A DNA stretch of 64,000 nucleotides from an uncultured Roseibium sp. (GCF_963675985.1 NZ_OY780958.1:3658001-3722000), one strand, 5' to 3'. Positions 1 to 10,335 are shown, counted from the stretch's first letter. The notes: generated by a model not told the origin, from the letters alone. Translations and numbers: made by a program.

Positions 1-1620
1 CGGGAAGACGCCAAAGTCTCTCTGGTCGAGGGTGACTTCTACGCCCTGCTTGGCGGAGACTCCGACAGGAAGACGCTGCAGGTCGACGTGCCTGACGTGA
101 ACGCCCAGATCGACTCCGGCGACTTCTGGGTCCGCCACGACGTCAGCGGCGCCAAGTTCACCAACTACGATGACCGACGCGTCGAAATCGCCGCGCGGGG
201 GGGCCGGGTCGATCTCGGCCGCAACGAAGGCGTGGTCATCCGTTCCGGTGAAGCCCCGCGTAAAAAGGTCGAACTGCTGAGGACGCCCGACCTGCTGGCC
301 CCCGCAGACGACGGCGAAGTCTATAACCGTATGGCTGACCTCTCCTGGAGCCCGGTGAAGGATGCGGCTGGTTACTGGCTGGAGGTCGCCCGCGATCCGA
401 ACTTCAATCACATGGTGGATTCCATATCGGCCCTGCCCGATACCTCGTTCACCCTGAAAAACCTGGATACCGGCATCTACTACTGGCGGATTTCCGCTCT
501 CGACCAGTTCGGTCTGCCGGGACCGCGCAGCCTCTCGCACCGGTTCGACATGCGGATCGACAACGCACCGCCCTATCTGCGCCTCGATGCACCGCTGAGC
601 AGCGACATCTACCGGGAAGCCTCGGTCGAGGTGAAGGGCGAAAGCGAGCCGGGCGCGGACGTTTCGGTCAACGGGACCCCGGCCGAGGTCGACGATCAGG
701 GGCGCTACTCTCTCGCCGTTTCGCTGAAGCCGGGCTCGAACGTCTTGACGGTCCTGTCTCGGGATGCCGCCGGCAATGAAACAAAAGTGTCGCGCGAGGT
801 GGTCCATATGCCGGACGCCACTGCAGAGATCACCTTCAACACCGTCCTTCCCCGGATCTCGGCCAGGCACTTCGTCGCAAACGGCAGCGAGATTTCCCTC
901 TCCGGTCGGACCGAGAAAAACGCGAAATTGCAGGTGCTGGGCCCAGACGGCGGCATTCGCACCAGCGCAGCAACCGACGGCGATGGCGTCTTCGCCTTCA
1001 CGCTTCCGCTCAGCGCCGATGCAAGCGACTTCCAGATCAATGTAACCAGCGCGTCGGGCTTTTCCACCCGGGACAGTTTTATGGTCAGCATCGACCGGGA
1101 CCCGCCGGCGATCGACCTCGACACGCCCCTGCCCCGCCTCACCTCGACAGAGTTCCTGGCACTGCGTGGCACGGTGACCGACAGCCGCACGGTGCAACTC
1201 AACGGGCGGGACATTCCCCTCAGGGACACTCTTTTCGATGAGGTCATCACCCTGATGGAAGGGGAAAACACCATCGAGATGTCGGCGAGCGATCTGGCCG
1301 GCAACGTCACGGTCGAAACCTGGACCGTGATGCTCGACCAGAGTCCGCCAAGCTATGTGAGCCATACGATCAAGCCGGGCAGCGGCGGTCGGGTGACTGT
1401 GGAAGTCAAGGCGGAAGACGCGAGCGGTCTTGCGAAGGCCGCGCCGTTTACCTTGTTGTCGAATGGAACTCAAGTGGACGGCTTCTTGCGCTACAACAAG
1501 CTCAGCAAAAGTTACAGGGGCGCAGTGGCGGTCGCCTCGGCTGATATTTCGGGGGTTCGTCTTGCAGGTATCGAACTGCAGGACGATGCCGGAAACCGGA
1601 TCCGGGTCCGGTTGAAATGA
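1..1620 (+). CDS. FecR-domain / Ig-like repeat protein, 5' end cut by window edge
   Basis: The reading frame is open from base 1, so the start lies outside the window and 539 residues are visible. The first ~95 residues look like the C-terminal half of a FecR domain (beta-rich, with GGRVDLGRNEGVVI-type repeats). A fibronectin-like segment follows (about 105-165, with a conserved AGYWLEVARD stretch). After it come three to four bacterial Ig-like beta-sandwich units with recurring DxxGN and RDAAGNET motifs. No catalytic motif is visible, and the likely role is cell-surface or periplasmic binding or sensing. Its stop codon overlaps the start of the next gene by 4 bp (ATGA), so it is translationally coupled to the PKD protein. 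In other Proteobacteria this kind of FecR protein is often encoded beside adenylate cyclases, as here. The domain names are pattern recognition only; the substrate is unknown. Confidence 0.85.
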   Translation, partial: REDAKVSLVEGDFYALLGGDSDRKTLQVDVPDVNAQIDSGDFWVRHDVSGAKFTNYDDRRVEIAARGGRVDLGRNEGVVIRSGEAPRKKVELLRTPDLLAPADDGEVYNRMADLSWSPVKDAAGYWLEVARDPNFNHMVDSISALPDTSFTLKNLDTGIYYWRISALDQFGLPGPRSLSHRFDMRIDNAPPYLRLDAPLSSDIYREASVEVKGESEPGADVSVNGTPAEVDDQGRYSLAVSLKPGSNVLTVLSRDAAGNETKVSREVVHMPDATAEITFNTVLPRISARHFVANGSEISLSGRTEKNAKLQVLGPDGGIRTSAATDGDGVFAFTLPLSADASDFQINVTSASGFSTRDSFMVSIDRDPPAIDLDTPLPRLTSTEFLALRGTVTDSRTVQLNGRDIPLRDTLFDEVITLMEGENTIEMSASDLAGNVTVETWTVMLDQSPPSYVSHTIKPGSGGRVTVEVKAEDASGLAKAAPFTLLSNGTQVDGFLRYNKLSKSYRGAVAVASADISGVRLAGIELQDDAGNRIRVRLK

Positions 1621-4600
1621 CGGGGATAGTCGCGGGAATGTTTTCAGTCGAAGCACGCCGCTTTAGGAATATCCGCAGGAAGAAAAAGGCGTTTGCCACC
1701 GCCGTTCTGCTTACGCCACTGATGATGGTCGTGCCGGCTTCAGCCCAGCAGGCGAAGCCAATCGATGTCCCGCTGCTGGTCACCTACGGCGCTGACGCAC
1801 CAACCCGCGAAGGCGACCCCACCCACCGGCAGATCATCTATATCGAGCTCCCCGACACGCTGGAGGAACGGGTCTATCTGCGCCTGTTCGACCCGGAAAG
1901 CGGCGGCGATCACGACCTTCTCTACGGTCCGGCCAATTCCGAAACCCGCTTTGCGCTTTATGGCGGCGACGGAGCCTTTGCCGGCGACCGCACGATCGGT
2001 GATGACGGCAAACCGGTGGAGATCACGGGCGGTACCCTGCTTGCCGAAAAGACCTATACCGACGATGCCCGCACCGACGGACAGTGGACCGCAATGGCCC
2101 TGTTTTCTCCTTCTGAGGGGGAAAAGCGCGGAGACAAGCGGATCTTCCGCCTCCATGTGGAGGGAACAAGCGGGAACGACGGCAATCTCTACGGCGTCGC
2201 CATCAGCCTGCGAGACCGTCGCGCCGTGCCGCCTGATGGCGTCAAGCTCTTCTCCTATGCGCCGACGATCCGCGTCCCCAACAAGACGACCCTGACCGAA
2301 TTGCGGTTTCAGGTACCGGACCAGGAAACCGAGCTTTCCATCGACAACTTCGATGCAGCCTACGGCAAGCTCAACCTGACCACCGCCTTCCGCTCCGTAC
2401 CGCTGAAACCTTCCGGCCAGGATCAGTGGCGCAGCGAAACCGTCAAGCTGCAGCCCGACGAGCAGGGCCAGCCGGCGGCGATCACCCTGCAGGGCGGGTC
2501 GGAAATCCCGAATGACGCGACCTTCTACATCACGGTGAAGGCAGACAGCTTCCTGCCGCTCGACCTGCCGCCGTTCAACTGGATCCCGAACCGCCGGCCG
2601 GAAATCAACGCCACCGCCACCTTCCTCGACGGCTGCCGCGCCGTTGCCTTCGACGCGTCGCAGAGCCGGGACCCGGACGGCAACCGCCTGTCGTTCAAGT
2701 GGATTTTCTCCGATGACACGGAGATGACCGGCCCGGCGGTGGTGAAAGACTACGACGCCACCGGCCATTTCAAGGAACGGCTCGAAGTCCGCGACGATTC
2801 CGGCCAGATCGGAAACGGCAGCTCGAAAACCCTGGGTGTTTTTGTCAAGCATCCGCCGGTCGCACGGATCAATGCCCCCGCAATCGTGGGAACCGGTGAA
2901 AGCGTTCTGTTCAATGCAGACACTTCGTCGAGCGAAGCGGCGGATATCACCCGCTTCGACTGGCATTTCAACGACGGTTTCACGGCGCAGGGTTCGAAGG
3001 TCACCCGTGTCTTCGAACACCCTGGCGACTATCTCGTCTCGCTCACGGTCACCGACAATTCCGGTCATCCGTGCGACAACGGCGCCATCGAAATTCCGAT
3101 CCGCGTCAATGCACAGCCCGTTGCCGAGGCCGGAGCGGACCGGCGCACCGAAGTCGGCTCACAGCTGAGCTTCGATGCAGGCAGAAGCTACGATACCGAC
3201 GGCGAGATCGTTTCCTACCGTTGGGATATGGGTGACGGCACCACGCTCGACGGCGCAAGTGTCGCGCACGCTTTCAAGGCCCCCGGCACCTACAAGGTCG
3301 CGCTCACCGTTGAGGACGACGCCGGCGTCAGCAACAGCAAGGCCACCGACACGACCCAGGTGATCGTCAACGCGCCGCCGGTCCCGGTTGCGGGCGGGGA
3401 TCTGAGCGTTGCCACCAGCGAGGTGATCACCTTCGACGGCAGCCGCTCCCGCGATCCGGACGGAAAACTGATTTCCTATAAGTGGGATCTGGGCGACGGC
3501 GCCAGCGCGAACGGCGAAAAAATCACCTATGCCTTCGCCAAACCGGGCACCTACCAGGTCCGCCTTTCCGTCACCGACGATTCCGGCACGAAGACCCGAG
3601 GACGGTCGGACACGCTGTCGGTACGCGTCAATGCACCGCCGGTTGCGATGGCCGGCAATGATCAGGTCGTAACGGCAAGCGCGGTCCATTTCGACGGATC
3701 GGGATCGTCGGATGCCGATGACAGCATCGCCGACTATCATTGGGACTTCGGCGACGGCACGACCGGCACTGGTGCAGCGCCCGCCCATGTCTACAAGACG
3801 CCTGGAACCTATGACGTCCGGCTGACGGTCACAGACGCCTCCGGCACCATCCGTAACACCGCCTCCGAAACCCTGCAGGTGGTGGTCAACACGCCGCCGA
3901 TCGCCGATGCGGGCCCCGACCTGATCGGCGCGCCCGGCGAGGAACTGACCTTCCAGGGCAACCGCTCCATCGATCCGGACGGAGACATTGCGGAATACGA
4001 GTGGGACTTCAAAGACGGCACCCTTAAAACCGGCGAAATCGCGACCCATGCGTTCGAACAGCCGGGGCGGTATTTCGTCCGGCTGAAAGTGACCGACAAT
4101 ACCGGCCAGACCAGGGCCGTGGACTATGACGAGGCGGAGGTCATCATCAACGCCCCGCCGGTTGCCGACGCGGGCGACGATATCCGGGTGGCCCCCGGCC
4201 AGTTGTTCACCCTCGACGCGAGCCGGTCGAGCGACGCCGACGGAACGGTCACAGACTTCCGCTGGGACATTGCCGGCATGGACGAGCCCGTCTATGCGAA
4301 AACCCATGAGATCAAGTTCGACGAACCTGGCACCTATACCGCCCTGCTGACAGTGTCCGACGACAGCGGCGCGGACAACAGCCTGGCGGAAGACGAGGTC
4401 ACGATCCGCGTCAATCATCAACCCACCGCCGATGCCGGACAGGACGTCTTCACGGCCAAGAGCCTGGTGATCTTCGACGCCGGCGCATCGTCCGATCCGG
4501 ACGGCGACGGCCTGAGCTACACCTGGGACTTCGGCGACGGCACCACGGCCACCGGCGCCCAGGTCGCCCACACGTTTGCCACCGGTGGCAGTTTCCCGGT

Positions 4601-6533
4601 CATCCTGACCGTCAGCGACGGCACCGGGCTTGCCAACGGCACCAACCGGGACGCGCTCACCGTCACCATCAACAATGCCCCGGTCGCCGTTGCCGGAAAG
4701 AACCAGCGCCTGTGCACCGGCGATATTCTGGTTCTTGACGGCAGCAAGTCGTCCGATCCGGACGGCGGTGTCCTGAAATACGCCTGGGACTTCGGCGACG
4801 GCTCCGGTTCCGAGATCGTCAATCCGACCAAGACATACCGGCGCGGCGGCGTCTATCCGGTCACGCTGTCCGTGACCGACGACTCAGGGCTGGGCAATGC
4901 CACCGCGCGCGATCAGATCGCCATTACCGTCGATCAGGCCCCGGTCGCGGATGCCGGGCCGGACATCCGGATCTGCGCCAATACGGAAGCAACCTTCGAC
5001 GGGTCCAACTCCTGGGATGCGGACGGTGTCGTCAACCGGTTCCAGTGGGACTTCGGAGATGGCGGATCGAGTGGCGGCGACAAGCCGAAACACACCTACC
5101 GGCGCGCCGGGACCTACCGGGCCCAACTCACCATCGAGGGCGACCGGGTCGGACAGTGCGACATCCGCGCCACCGACGAAGTCAAGGTGGAAGTGATCGC
5201 CGCTCCGGTGCCGCTGATCGAAGCCAGTTCCGCCGTTCCGGTCGGTGAAGCGGTCAGCTTCGACGGCTCCCGGTCCTATCTGGACGACGGCGTGGTGACA
5301 GGCTGGTCCTGGGACTTCGGCGACGACACGACCGCCGAAGGCGCCCTGCAGACACATACCTTCACAAACCCCGGTACCTATCGGGTCGCGCTGACGGTCG
5401 ACAGCACTGCGGAGTCGGACGACTGCCACATGATCACCGGCTATCACCTGATCACGGTCAACGCGGCACCGGTCGCTAATGCCGGTGAAGACATCGTCGT
5501 CGGCGTCAACGAGGAATTCGAACTCGACGGTTCCGGTTCCAGCGACCGGGAAGGCGCCATCGCCAGCCACATATGGGACCTGGGCGACGGCACGACCGCG
5601 GAAGGCGTCGCCATTCGCCACCGCTACGCCGAACCCGGACGCTACGAGGTCAAGCTGACAGTGACCGATACGGCCGGCCTTGCCAATTCCAGCGCGACCG
5701 ATACGGTGACCGTCATCGCCAGCGATGGCGCGACCGCGGTGCTCGATGCGCCTGATGCGGTCTGCGTCGGCGAGCAGGTCACCCTTTCCGCTGCCCGCTC
5801 CACCAGCCGGGAAGCACCGATCAGCGCTTTCAGCTGGTCCTTCGGTGACGGCACCACCGCGGACGCGGAAAAAGTCATCAAGCGTTTCGTCTCTCCGGGC
5901 CACTACAATGTCTCGGTGCTGGTCGACGACGGCCAGGGACGCACGTCCAGCCAGCGGCAGGCCTCCAAAGTCATTCTGGTCAATCAGCCGCCGATTGCGG
6001 TGGCAGGACGCAATCTCGCCGCCTGCCCGGGCGTCGCCGTCGCCTTCGATGCCGGCGCATCGAGCGATCCGGACGGCCGGATTTCCAGGGTCGAGTGGGA
6101 CTTCGGCGACGGCGAAACCGCCATCGGCATGACCCCGGAACATACCTACGCCAGACCCGGCACCTATGACGTGACGCTGAAGGTGATCGACGACTCCGGC
6201 TCTTCCTGTAACGCACAGGAAGACAGGATGACCGTCATCGTCAACACACCGCCGACAGCCGATGCCGGTCCTGACCGTGAGGTGTTCACCGGCGGTGCGA
6301 ACGACGCGGAGGTCTTCAGCGCGTGGCGGTCCTACGATGCGGACGGGACGGATCTGTCCCACACCTGGGACTTCGGTCCGGACGGTCAGCAATCCGGTGA
6401 ACGGGTGGCGCATAGCTTCTCCGCGCCGGGCGACTACGAGGTCAAGCTGACGGTTTCCGACGGTTCCGGCCTTTCCTGCGGTACCGCATCTGATACGATC
6501 AGGGTGAAGGTGCGGGAAAGAGAAGCCTACTAG
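1617..6533 (+). CDS. Secreted multi-PKD-repeat protein
   Basis: This is a 1638-residue protein. It has a basic N-terminus (about 14-24), a hydrophobic core (25-40) and an ASA|QQ site near residue 43, which together make a plausible Sec signal peptide. Residues ~45-320 form a unique N-terminal region without a family I recognise. From ~325 to the end there are about 15 tandem PKD domains, each showing a version of the W-D-F-G-D-G motif followed by a H-x-F/Y...PGxYxVxLTVxDxSG strand. One copy is degenerate (WDIAGMDEP, around nt 4264). PKD domains are beta-sandwich modules of surface or secreted proteins that bind polysaccharide or protein. The repeats are diverged, not recent copies. It sits between a FecR/Ig protein (4-bp overlap) and an adenylate cyclase. 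An alternative start at Met8 is possible but has a poorer ribosome-site spacing. Confidence 0.92.
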   Translation: MTGIVAGMFSVEARRFRNIRRKKKAFATAVLLTPLMMVVPASAQQAKPIDVPLLVTYGADAPTREGDPTHRQIIYIELPDTLEERVYLRLFDPESGGDHDLLYGPANSETRFALYGGDGAFAGDRTIGDDGKPVEITGGTLLAEKTYTDDARTDGQWTAMALFSPSEGEKRGDKRIFRLHVEGTSGNDGNLYGVAISLRDRRAVPPDGVKLFSYAPTIRVPNKTTLTELRFQVPDQETELSIDNFDAAYGKLNLTTAFRSVPLKPSGQDQWRSETVKLQPDEQGQPAAITLQGGSEIPNDATFYITVKADSFLPLDLPPFNWIPNRRPEINATATFLDGCRAVAFDASQSRDPDGNRLSFKWIFSDDTEMTGPAVVKDYDATGHFKERLEVRDDSGQIGNGSSKTLGVFVKHPPVARINAPAIVGTGESVLFNADTSSSEAADITRFDWHFNDGFTAQGSKVTRVFEHPGDYLVSLTVTDNSGHPCDNGAIEIPIRVNAQPVAEAGADRRTEVGSQLSFDAGRSYDTDGEIVSYRWDMGDGTTLDGASVAHAFKAPGTYKVALTVEDDAGVSNSKATDTTQVIVNAPPVPVAGGDLSVATSEVITFDGSRSRDPDGKLISYKWDLGDGASANGEKITYAFAKPGTYQVRLSVTDDSGTKTRGRSDTLSVRVNAPPVAMAGNDQVVTASAVHFDGSGSSDADDSIADYHWDFGDGTTGTGAAPAHVYKTPGTYDVRLTVTDASGTIRNTASETLQVVVNTPPIADAGPDLIGAPGEELTFQGNRSIDPDGDIAEYEWDFKDGTLKTGEIATHAFEQPGRYFVRLKVTDNTGQTRAVDYDEAEVIINAPPVADAGDDIRVAPGQLFTLDASRSSDADGTVTDFRWDIAGMDEPVYAKTHEIKFDEPGTYTALLTVSDDSGADNSLAEDEVTIRVNHQPTADAGQDVFTAKSLVIFDAGASSDPDGDGLSYTWDFGDGTTATGAQVAHTFATGGSFPVILTVSDGTGLANGTNRDALTVTINNAPVAVAGKNQRLCTGDILVLDGSKSSDPDGGVLKYAWDFGDGSGSEIVNPTKTYRRGGVYPVTLSVTDDSGLGNATARDQIAITVDQAPVADAGPDIRICANTEATFDGSNSWDADGVVNRFQWDFGDGGSSGGDKPKHTYRRAGTYRAQLTIEGDRVGQCDIRATDEVKVEVIAAPVPLIEASSAVPVGEAVSFDGSRSYLDDGVVTGWSWDFGDDTTAEGALQTHTFTNPGTYRVALTVDSTAESDDCHMITGYHLITVNAAPVANAGEDIVVGVNEEFELDGSGSSDREGAIASHIWDLGDGTTAEGVAIRHRYAEPGRYEVKLTVTDTAGLANSSATDTVTVIASDGATAVLDAPDAVCVGEQVTLSAARSTSREAPISAFSWSFGDGTTADAEKVIKRFVSPGHYNVSVLVDDGQGRTSSQRQASKVILVNQPPIAVAGRNLAACPGVAVAFDAGASSDPDGRISRVEWDFGDGETAIGMTPEHTYARPGTYDVTLKVIDDSGSSCNAQEDRMTVIVNTPPTADAGPDREVFTGGANDAEVFSAWRSYDADGTDLSHTWDFGPDGQQSGERVAHSFSAPGDYEVKLTVSDGSGLSCGTASDTIRVKVREREAY

Positions 6534-6589
6534 GGAACCAACCCTGAGCTTCCGTTTGGGCCCCGCCCCGGTGGTGGGGACCCCTTGGC

Positions 6590-8353
6590 ATGCGACTGAC
6601 ACTTCGCAAGAAGCTCCTGATATTTGCCGCGGTGATTGCGGTTCTGCCGCTGCTGATTGCGGGCCAGACCTTGATTCGCATTGCGCGCGACGAACTGAAG
6701 AGCTCGGCCAATGACCAGCTGACGGAAACCGCCCGCCAGGTCACCACGGAGATCAACAGCGTCTACAGCAACGCCTGGGCCGCCCCCATGTCGCTGATCG
6801 CCAACGGTGTAGACAATGAAAAGCTCAGCGTCGACGCCAAGATCGCGCTCCTGACCCTCGGCATCGCCGAACTGCCGGATATCGTCGCCCTGCAGATTAC
6901 GGTGGAAGGCAGCCAACGACCGCTTCTGGTTACGCGGGAGGGCTTTTCCAGGAAACTCAGCGAGGCCGGGCTCGAGCCCAAGGCCGTACTGAGACTCAGT
7001 CCAGCGACGATCGAGGACTACCGTGAAGGCAACCATGGCCTTGCCCGGCAGGTCCAGCATCTTGAGGGAACCGACATCTGGCTCGCTTCCATTATTCTGC
7101 CGCTGCAGAATCCTCTGAACGGCCGGTCGGCGACCTTGTCGGCCCGGATCGACATCAGCCGGATCAAGGACTTCATCGACGCCCACGCCTTCACCAAGAT
7201 CGGCACCATTACGATCGTCGACAAAGGCGGCCAGCCTATCTTTGCCTCCGGCGAGGATGACCTGTCCGATGCCGACATCGTCAACGAGGCGACCAGCCTG
7301 CTTGCCCTGCAGACCCGGGTAATCAGCATCAAACCCTATGCCCGCCCAGACGGCGAGGTCATGCTGGGCGCCTTTTCCTTCCCCACTCCGTTCGACTGGG
7401 CGGTGATTGCCGAAAAGAGCGAGGCGGCGGCCTATTACACCATCGACGTCATGACCCGAAACCTCATCATCTGGGTGGGCGCGGGACTGGTCGTTGCCGG
7501 ACTGGGGGCGATCTTCTTCTCGCTCGGGATTTCCCGGCCGATCCTGAAAATCGGCCAGGCGGCCGTCGAGGTCGGGAAGGGCAACTTCCAGGCACGGGTC
7601 ATCGGCGTGAAGAGCCGGGATGAAATCGGCGAACTTGCCAGCCGCATCAACGAGATGATCGTGCAGATCAACGAGCGGTTCCAACTCGCAAAATTCGTAT
7701 CCCACGGCACCATGGACGCCATCCAGGATTCCAGCGACGGCAGCGTAAAACTCGGCGGCTCCCGCAAGCGGGCGGCGATCCTGTTTGCCGATATTCGCGG
7801 TTACACGGCCTTTTCCGAAAGCCGCGAACCGGAGGTGGTCGTCGACGTTCTGAACCATTATTTCGCCTATCAGGGCGAGGCGGTTGCCCGCAACAACGGC
7901 GACATCGACAAGTTCGTCGGAGACCAGATCATGGCCGTGTTCCACGGCCCGGACATGAGTGCGGATGCGGTGCGCTGCGCGGCCGAGATCCAGGACATCA
8001 TGGAAGCCTCCTCCAAGGAAAATCCGGACTGGGAGCTCGATATCGGCATTGGCATCGATGTGGGCGATGTGGTTGTCGGCGCCATGGGCAGCCCGGAGCG
8101 GATGGACTACACGGTTCTCGGCGACCACGTGAACCTCGCCGCACGCCTGTGCTCCGCTGCCGCGCCGAAAGAAACCATGATTTCAGATGCGGTTTACGAA
8201 GACATCAAGCACATGAGCGAATTCGGCTTCGCGCCGCTGGCCCCGATCAACGTGAAGGGCAAGTCTCAGCCGATCTTCGTCTATGCGGTCGAACGGGTGA
8301 CCCTGCCGGGCGAGGAGGACGCGGACGACGAACCGGGCCAAGCCGGGCAGTAA
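6590..8353 (+). CDS. Membrane-bound class III adenylate cyclase (sensor-HAMP-cyclase)
   Basis: This is a 587-residue protein. The order is: TM helix (about 9-30), a ~255-residue periplasmic Cache-like sensor region, second TM (about 290-310), HAMP linker (about 310-365) and a class III cyclase domain (about 393-570). Visible catalytic elements are the first metal Asp in FADIRGYT, the second metal Asp and adenine-selecting Lys in DKFVGDQ, the Thr of MDYTVLGD, and the Asn/Arg of NLAAR. The Lys/Thr pair is that of class IIIb adenylate cyclases rather than guanylate cyclases. It would make cAMP in response to a periplasmic ligand. It lies 56 bp after the PKD gene on the same strand, so the FecR and PKD proteins may feed its sensor; that link is inference. 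The ribosome site before the ATG is weak. Confidence 0.92.
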   Translation: MRLTLRKKLLIFAAVIAVLPLLIAGQTLIRIARDELKSSANDQLTETARQVTTEINSVYSNAWAAPMSLIANGVDNEKLSVDAKIALLTLGIAELPDIVALQITVEGSQRPLLVTREGFSRKLSEAGLEPKAVLRLSPATIEDYREGNHGLARQVQHLEGTDIWLASIILPLQNPLNGRSATLSARIDISRIKDFIDAHAFTKIGTITIVDKGGQPIFASGEDDLSDADIVNEATSLLALQTRVISIKPYARPDGEVMLGAFSFPTPFDWAVIAEKSEAAAYYTIDVMTRNLIIWVGAGLVVAGLGAIFFSLGISRPILKIGQAAVEVGKGNFQARVIGVKSRDEIGELASRINEMIVQINERFQLAKFVSHGTMDAIQDSSDGSVKLGGSRKRAAILFADIRGYTAFSESREPEVVVDVLNHYFAYQGEAVARNNGDIDKFVGDQIMAVFHGPDMSADAVRCAAEIQDIMEASSKENPDWELDIGIGIDVGDVVVGAMGSPERMDYTVLGDHVNLAARLCSAAAPKETMISDAVYEDIKHMSEFGFAPLAPINVKGKSQPIFVYAVERVTLPGEEDADDEPGQAGQ

Positions 8354-8417
8354 TTCCAACCACAATCAATAGGAACCGATCTGACGCAGGTTTTGCGAGA
8401 GCGGCGAATCCGGTTGC

Positions 8418-9446
8418 TCAGATCATGCTGTCGAGCAGTTCGCCCTCGCCGATCAGGCCAAGCACGCGGCCGTCTTCCGCAACAAGGATCTCGGTTTCCG
8501 ACTGGCGCTTCAGCTTGATGACATCGCGCAGCGGGGTCGCGGACTGGCAGGTAACGGCCCCTTCCGGGACAGCGGTCCGATCGCAGGCGGACATGATGTC
8601 CTTGGCCCGCAGGACATTGAGCGGGTTCATGTGGCCGACGAAATCGGCGACATAGTCGTTGGCCGGTTTCTTGACGATCTCCTGCGGCGTTCCGAGCTGA
8701 ATGACACGCCCGCCCTCCATGATCGCGATCCGCGAGCCGATCTTTGCCGCCTCGTCGAGATCATGGCTGACGAAGATGATGGTTCGGTTCAGGCTCGCCT
8801 GGAGGTCCAGAAGCTCGTCCTGCAGGCGATCCCGGATCAGCGGATCGAGGGCGGAAAACGGTTCGTCCATCAACAGGACCGGCGCCTCGGTGGCAAAGGC
8901 GCGCGCGAGACCCACCCGCTGCTGCATGCCGCCGGAAAGCTCGTGCACCTGCTTGTCGCCCCAGCCCTGAAGACCGACGAGGTCCAGTTGATGCGAGACC
9001 TTCTCCCGTCGTTCCGCCTGGCCCATTCCGGACAGTTCAAGACCGAAGCCGACGTTTTCCGCGACTGTCCGCCACGGCAGAAGCGCGAATTGCTGGAACA
9101 CCATGGCGATGCGGTGCCGGCGCAGCTGGCGCAGTTCCTCTGGCGAACAGGTTGCCGGATTGACGGTCTTGTCGCCGTTGCGGACCAGCACCTCGCCCCG
9201 GATCACCGGATTGAGGCCATTGACCGCGCGAAGCAACGTCGACTTGCCCGATCCGGACAGGCCCATGAGGACGATCACCTCGCCCTCGTTGATATCGAAC
9301 GTCGCACCGGCCACACCGAGGATCTGTCCGGTTTCTTCCTGGATGTCAGCCCGGCTCCTGCCCGCATCGATCATCGGCAAGGCGGTCTCCGGCTTGTTGC
9401 CGAAGACGATATCCACATTGTCGAAGGAGACAACTGGCGCCGTCAT
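8418..9446 (-). CDS. choV: Choline ABC transporter ATP-binding protein
   Basis: This 342-residue quaternary-amine ABC ATPase has Walker A GLSGSGKST, signature LSGGMQQR, Walker B VLLMDEP and a switch His in VSHDLDEA. A ~70-residue C-terminal extension (from about residue 270) is CBS-like, as in ProV/OpuAA/ChoV transporters that respond to ionic strength. It is the last gene of a choX-choW-choV unit and overlaps choW by 4 bp. The divergent betIAB genes support choline over glycine betaine as the substrate. The symbol follows the rhizobial cho system; ProV-like proteins for related osmolytes would look similar. Confidence 0.9.
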   Translation of the reverse strand: MTAPVVSFDNVDIVFGNKPETALPMIDAGRSRADIQEETGQILGVAGATFDINEGEVIVLMGLSGSGKSTLLRAVNGLNPVIRGEVLVRNGDKTVNPATCSPEELRQLRRHRIAMVFQQFALLPWRTVAENVGFGLELSGMGQAERREKVSHQLDLVGLQGWGDKQVHELSGGMQQRVGLARAFATEAPVLLMDEPFSALDPLIRDRLQDELLDLQASLNRTIIFVSHDLDEAAKIGSRIAIMEGGRVIQLGTPQEIVKKPANDYVADFVGHMNPLNVLRAKDIMSACDRTAVPEGAVTCQSATPLRDVIKLKRQSETEILVAEDGRVLGLIGEGELLDSMI

Positions 9447-10291
9447 GAACGCCCTCCCTCACCGGGCCCTGCGCGGAAGAACCGGTCGAGCACGATGGCG
9501 ACGAGGACGATGGCGACACCGACCTCGAACCCCTTGGCGATATTGACCGTGTTCAGCGCCCGAAGCGTCGGCACACCGAGACCGTCCGCCCCGACGAGCG
9601 CGGCGATCACGACCATGGAGAGCGACAGCATGATCGTCTGGGTCAGGCCGGCCATGATCTGCGGCAGGGCATAGGGCAGCTCCACCTTCCAGAGAAGCTG
9701 GGACTTGGTCGCACCGAAGGCCTGCCCGGCTTCCAGCAGTTGGACCGGTGTCGAGGCGACACCAAGCTGGGTCAGGCGGATCGGTGCGGGAATGGCAAAG
9801 ATCACGGTCGCGATCAGACCCGGCACCATGCCGAGCCCGAACAGGATCAGGGCCGGAATCAGATAGACGAACGTGGGAATCGTCTGCATCAGGTCGAGGA
9901 TCGGCCTCAGCGCGGCATAGAGTTTGGGACGGTGCGCCGCAGCTACGCCGATCGGAACCCCAACCGCCATGCACACCACCGATGCCCCCATAACCAGAGC
10001 GAGCGTTTCGGTGGTCTCCTCCCAGTAGCCCTGATTGATGATCAAGAGCAGGGAGACCAGGACGAACAGGGGAAAGGAGATATTGCGCCGGACGACCCAG
10101 GCAAGGCCGGTCGCGAAGGCGACGACGAAAAGAGGATGCGGCGTCTGCAACACCCAAAGGATCCCGTCGATCATGGCTTCGAGCACATAGGAGATGCCGT
10201 CGAAGAACCAATACGCGTTGTCGGTCAGCCAATCGACGAAGGCTTTGGCCCCCTTGCCGACCGGGATTTTATGGTCGGTCAGCCATTCCAA
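9443..10291 (-). CDS. choW: Choline ABC transporter permease
   Basis: This 282-residue ProW/ChoW-type inner-membrane permease has about six hydrophobic helices, with the conserved EAA-type loop around GVASTPVQLLEAGQAFGAT. Its N-terminus (MEWLTDHKIPVGKGAKAFVDWLT) matches the amphipathic start of OpuAB/ProW proteins. The start is an unusual TTG: no ATG lies near, and a strong GGCGGGGA ribosome site is spaced about 8 bases upstream of it. It overlaps choV by 4 bp, and an 86-bp gap with a stem-loop separates it from choX. Confidence 0.9.
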   Translation of the reverse strand: MEWLTDHKIPVGKGAKAFVDWLTDNAYWFFDGISYVLEAMIDGILWVLQTPHPLFVVAFATGLAWVVRRNISFPLFVLVSLLLIINQGYWEETTETLALVMGASVVCMAVGVPIGVAAAHRPKLYAALRPILDLMQTIPTFVYLIPALILFGLGMVPGLIATVIFAIPAPIRLTQLGVASTPVQLLEAGQAFGATKSQLLWKVELPYALPQIMAGLTQTIMLSLSMVVIAALVGADGLGVPTLRALNTVNIAKGFEVGVAIVLVAIVLDRFFRAGPGEGGRS

Positions 10292-10335
10292 TGAGATGTC
10301 CCCGCCCGTGCCATGTCAGTTCAAATCGAGATACG

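Noticed and set aside
2600..6500. Repeated sequence that could be taken for a CRISPR or DNA repeat array
   Set aside because: The period is about 260 bp, copies are diverged and in frame, and they encode PKD domains.
3159..6602. Long minus-strand open frames opposite the PKD gene (up to 572 residues)
   Set aside because: They mirror the high-GC repeat gene, give Arg/Gly/Val-rich products without a family, and have no ribosome sites.
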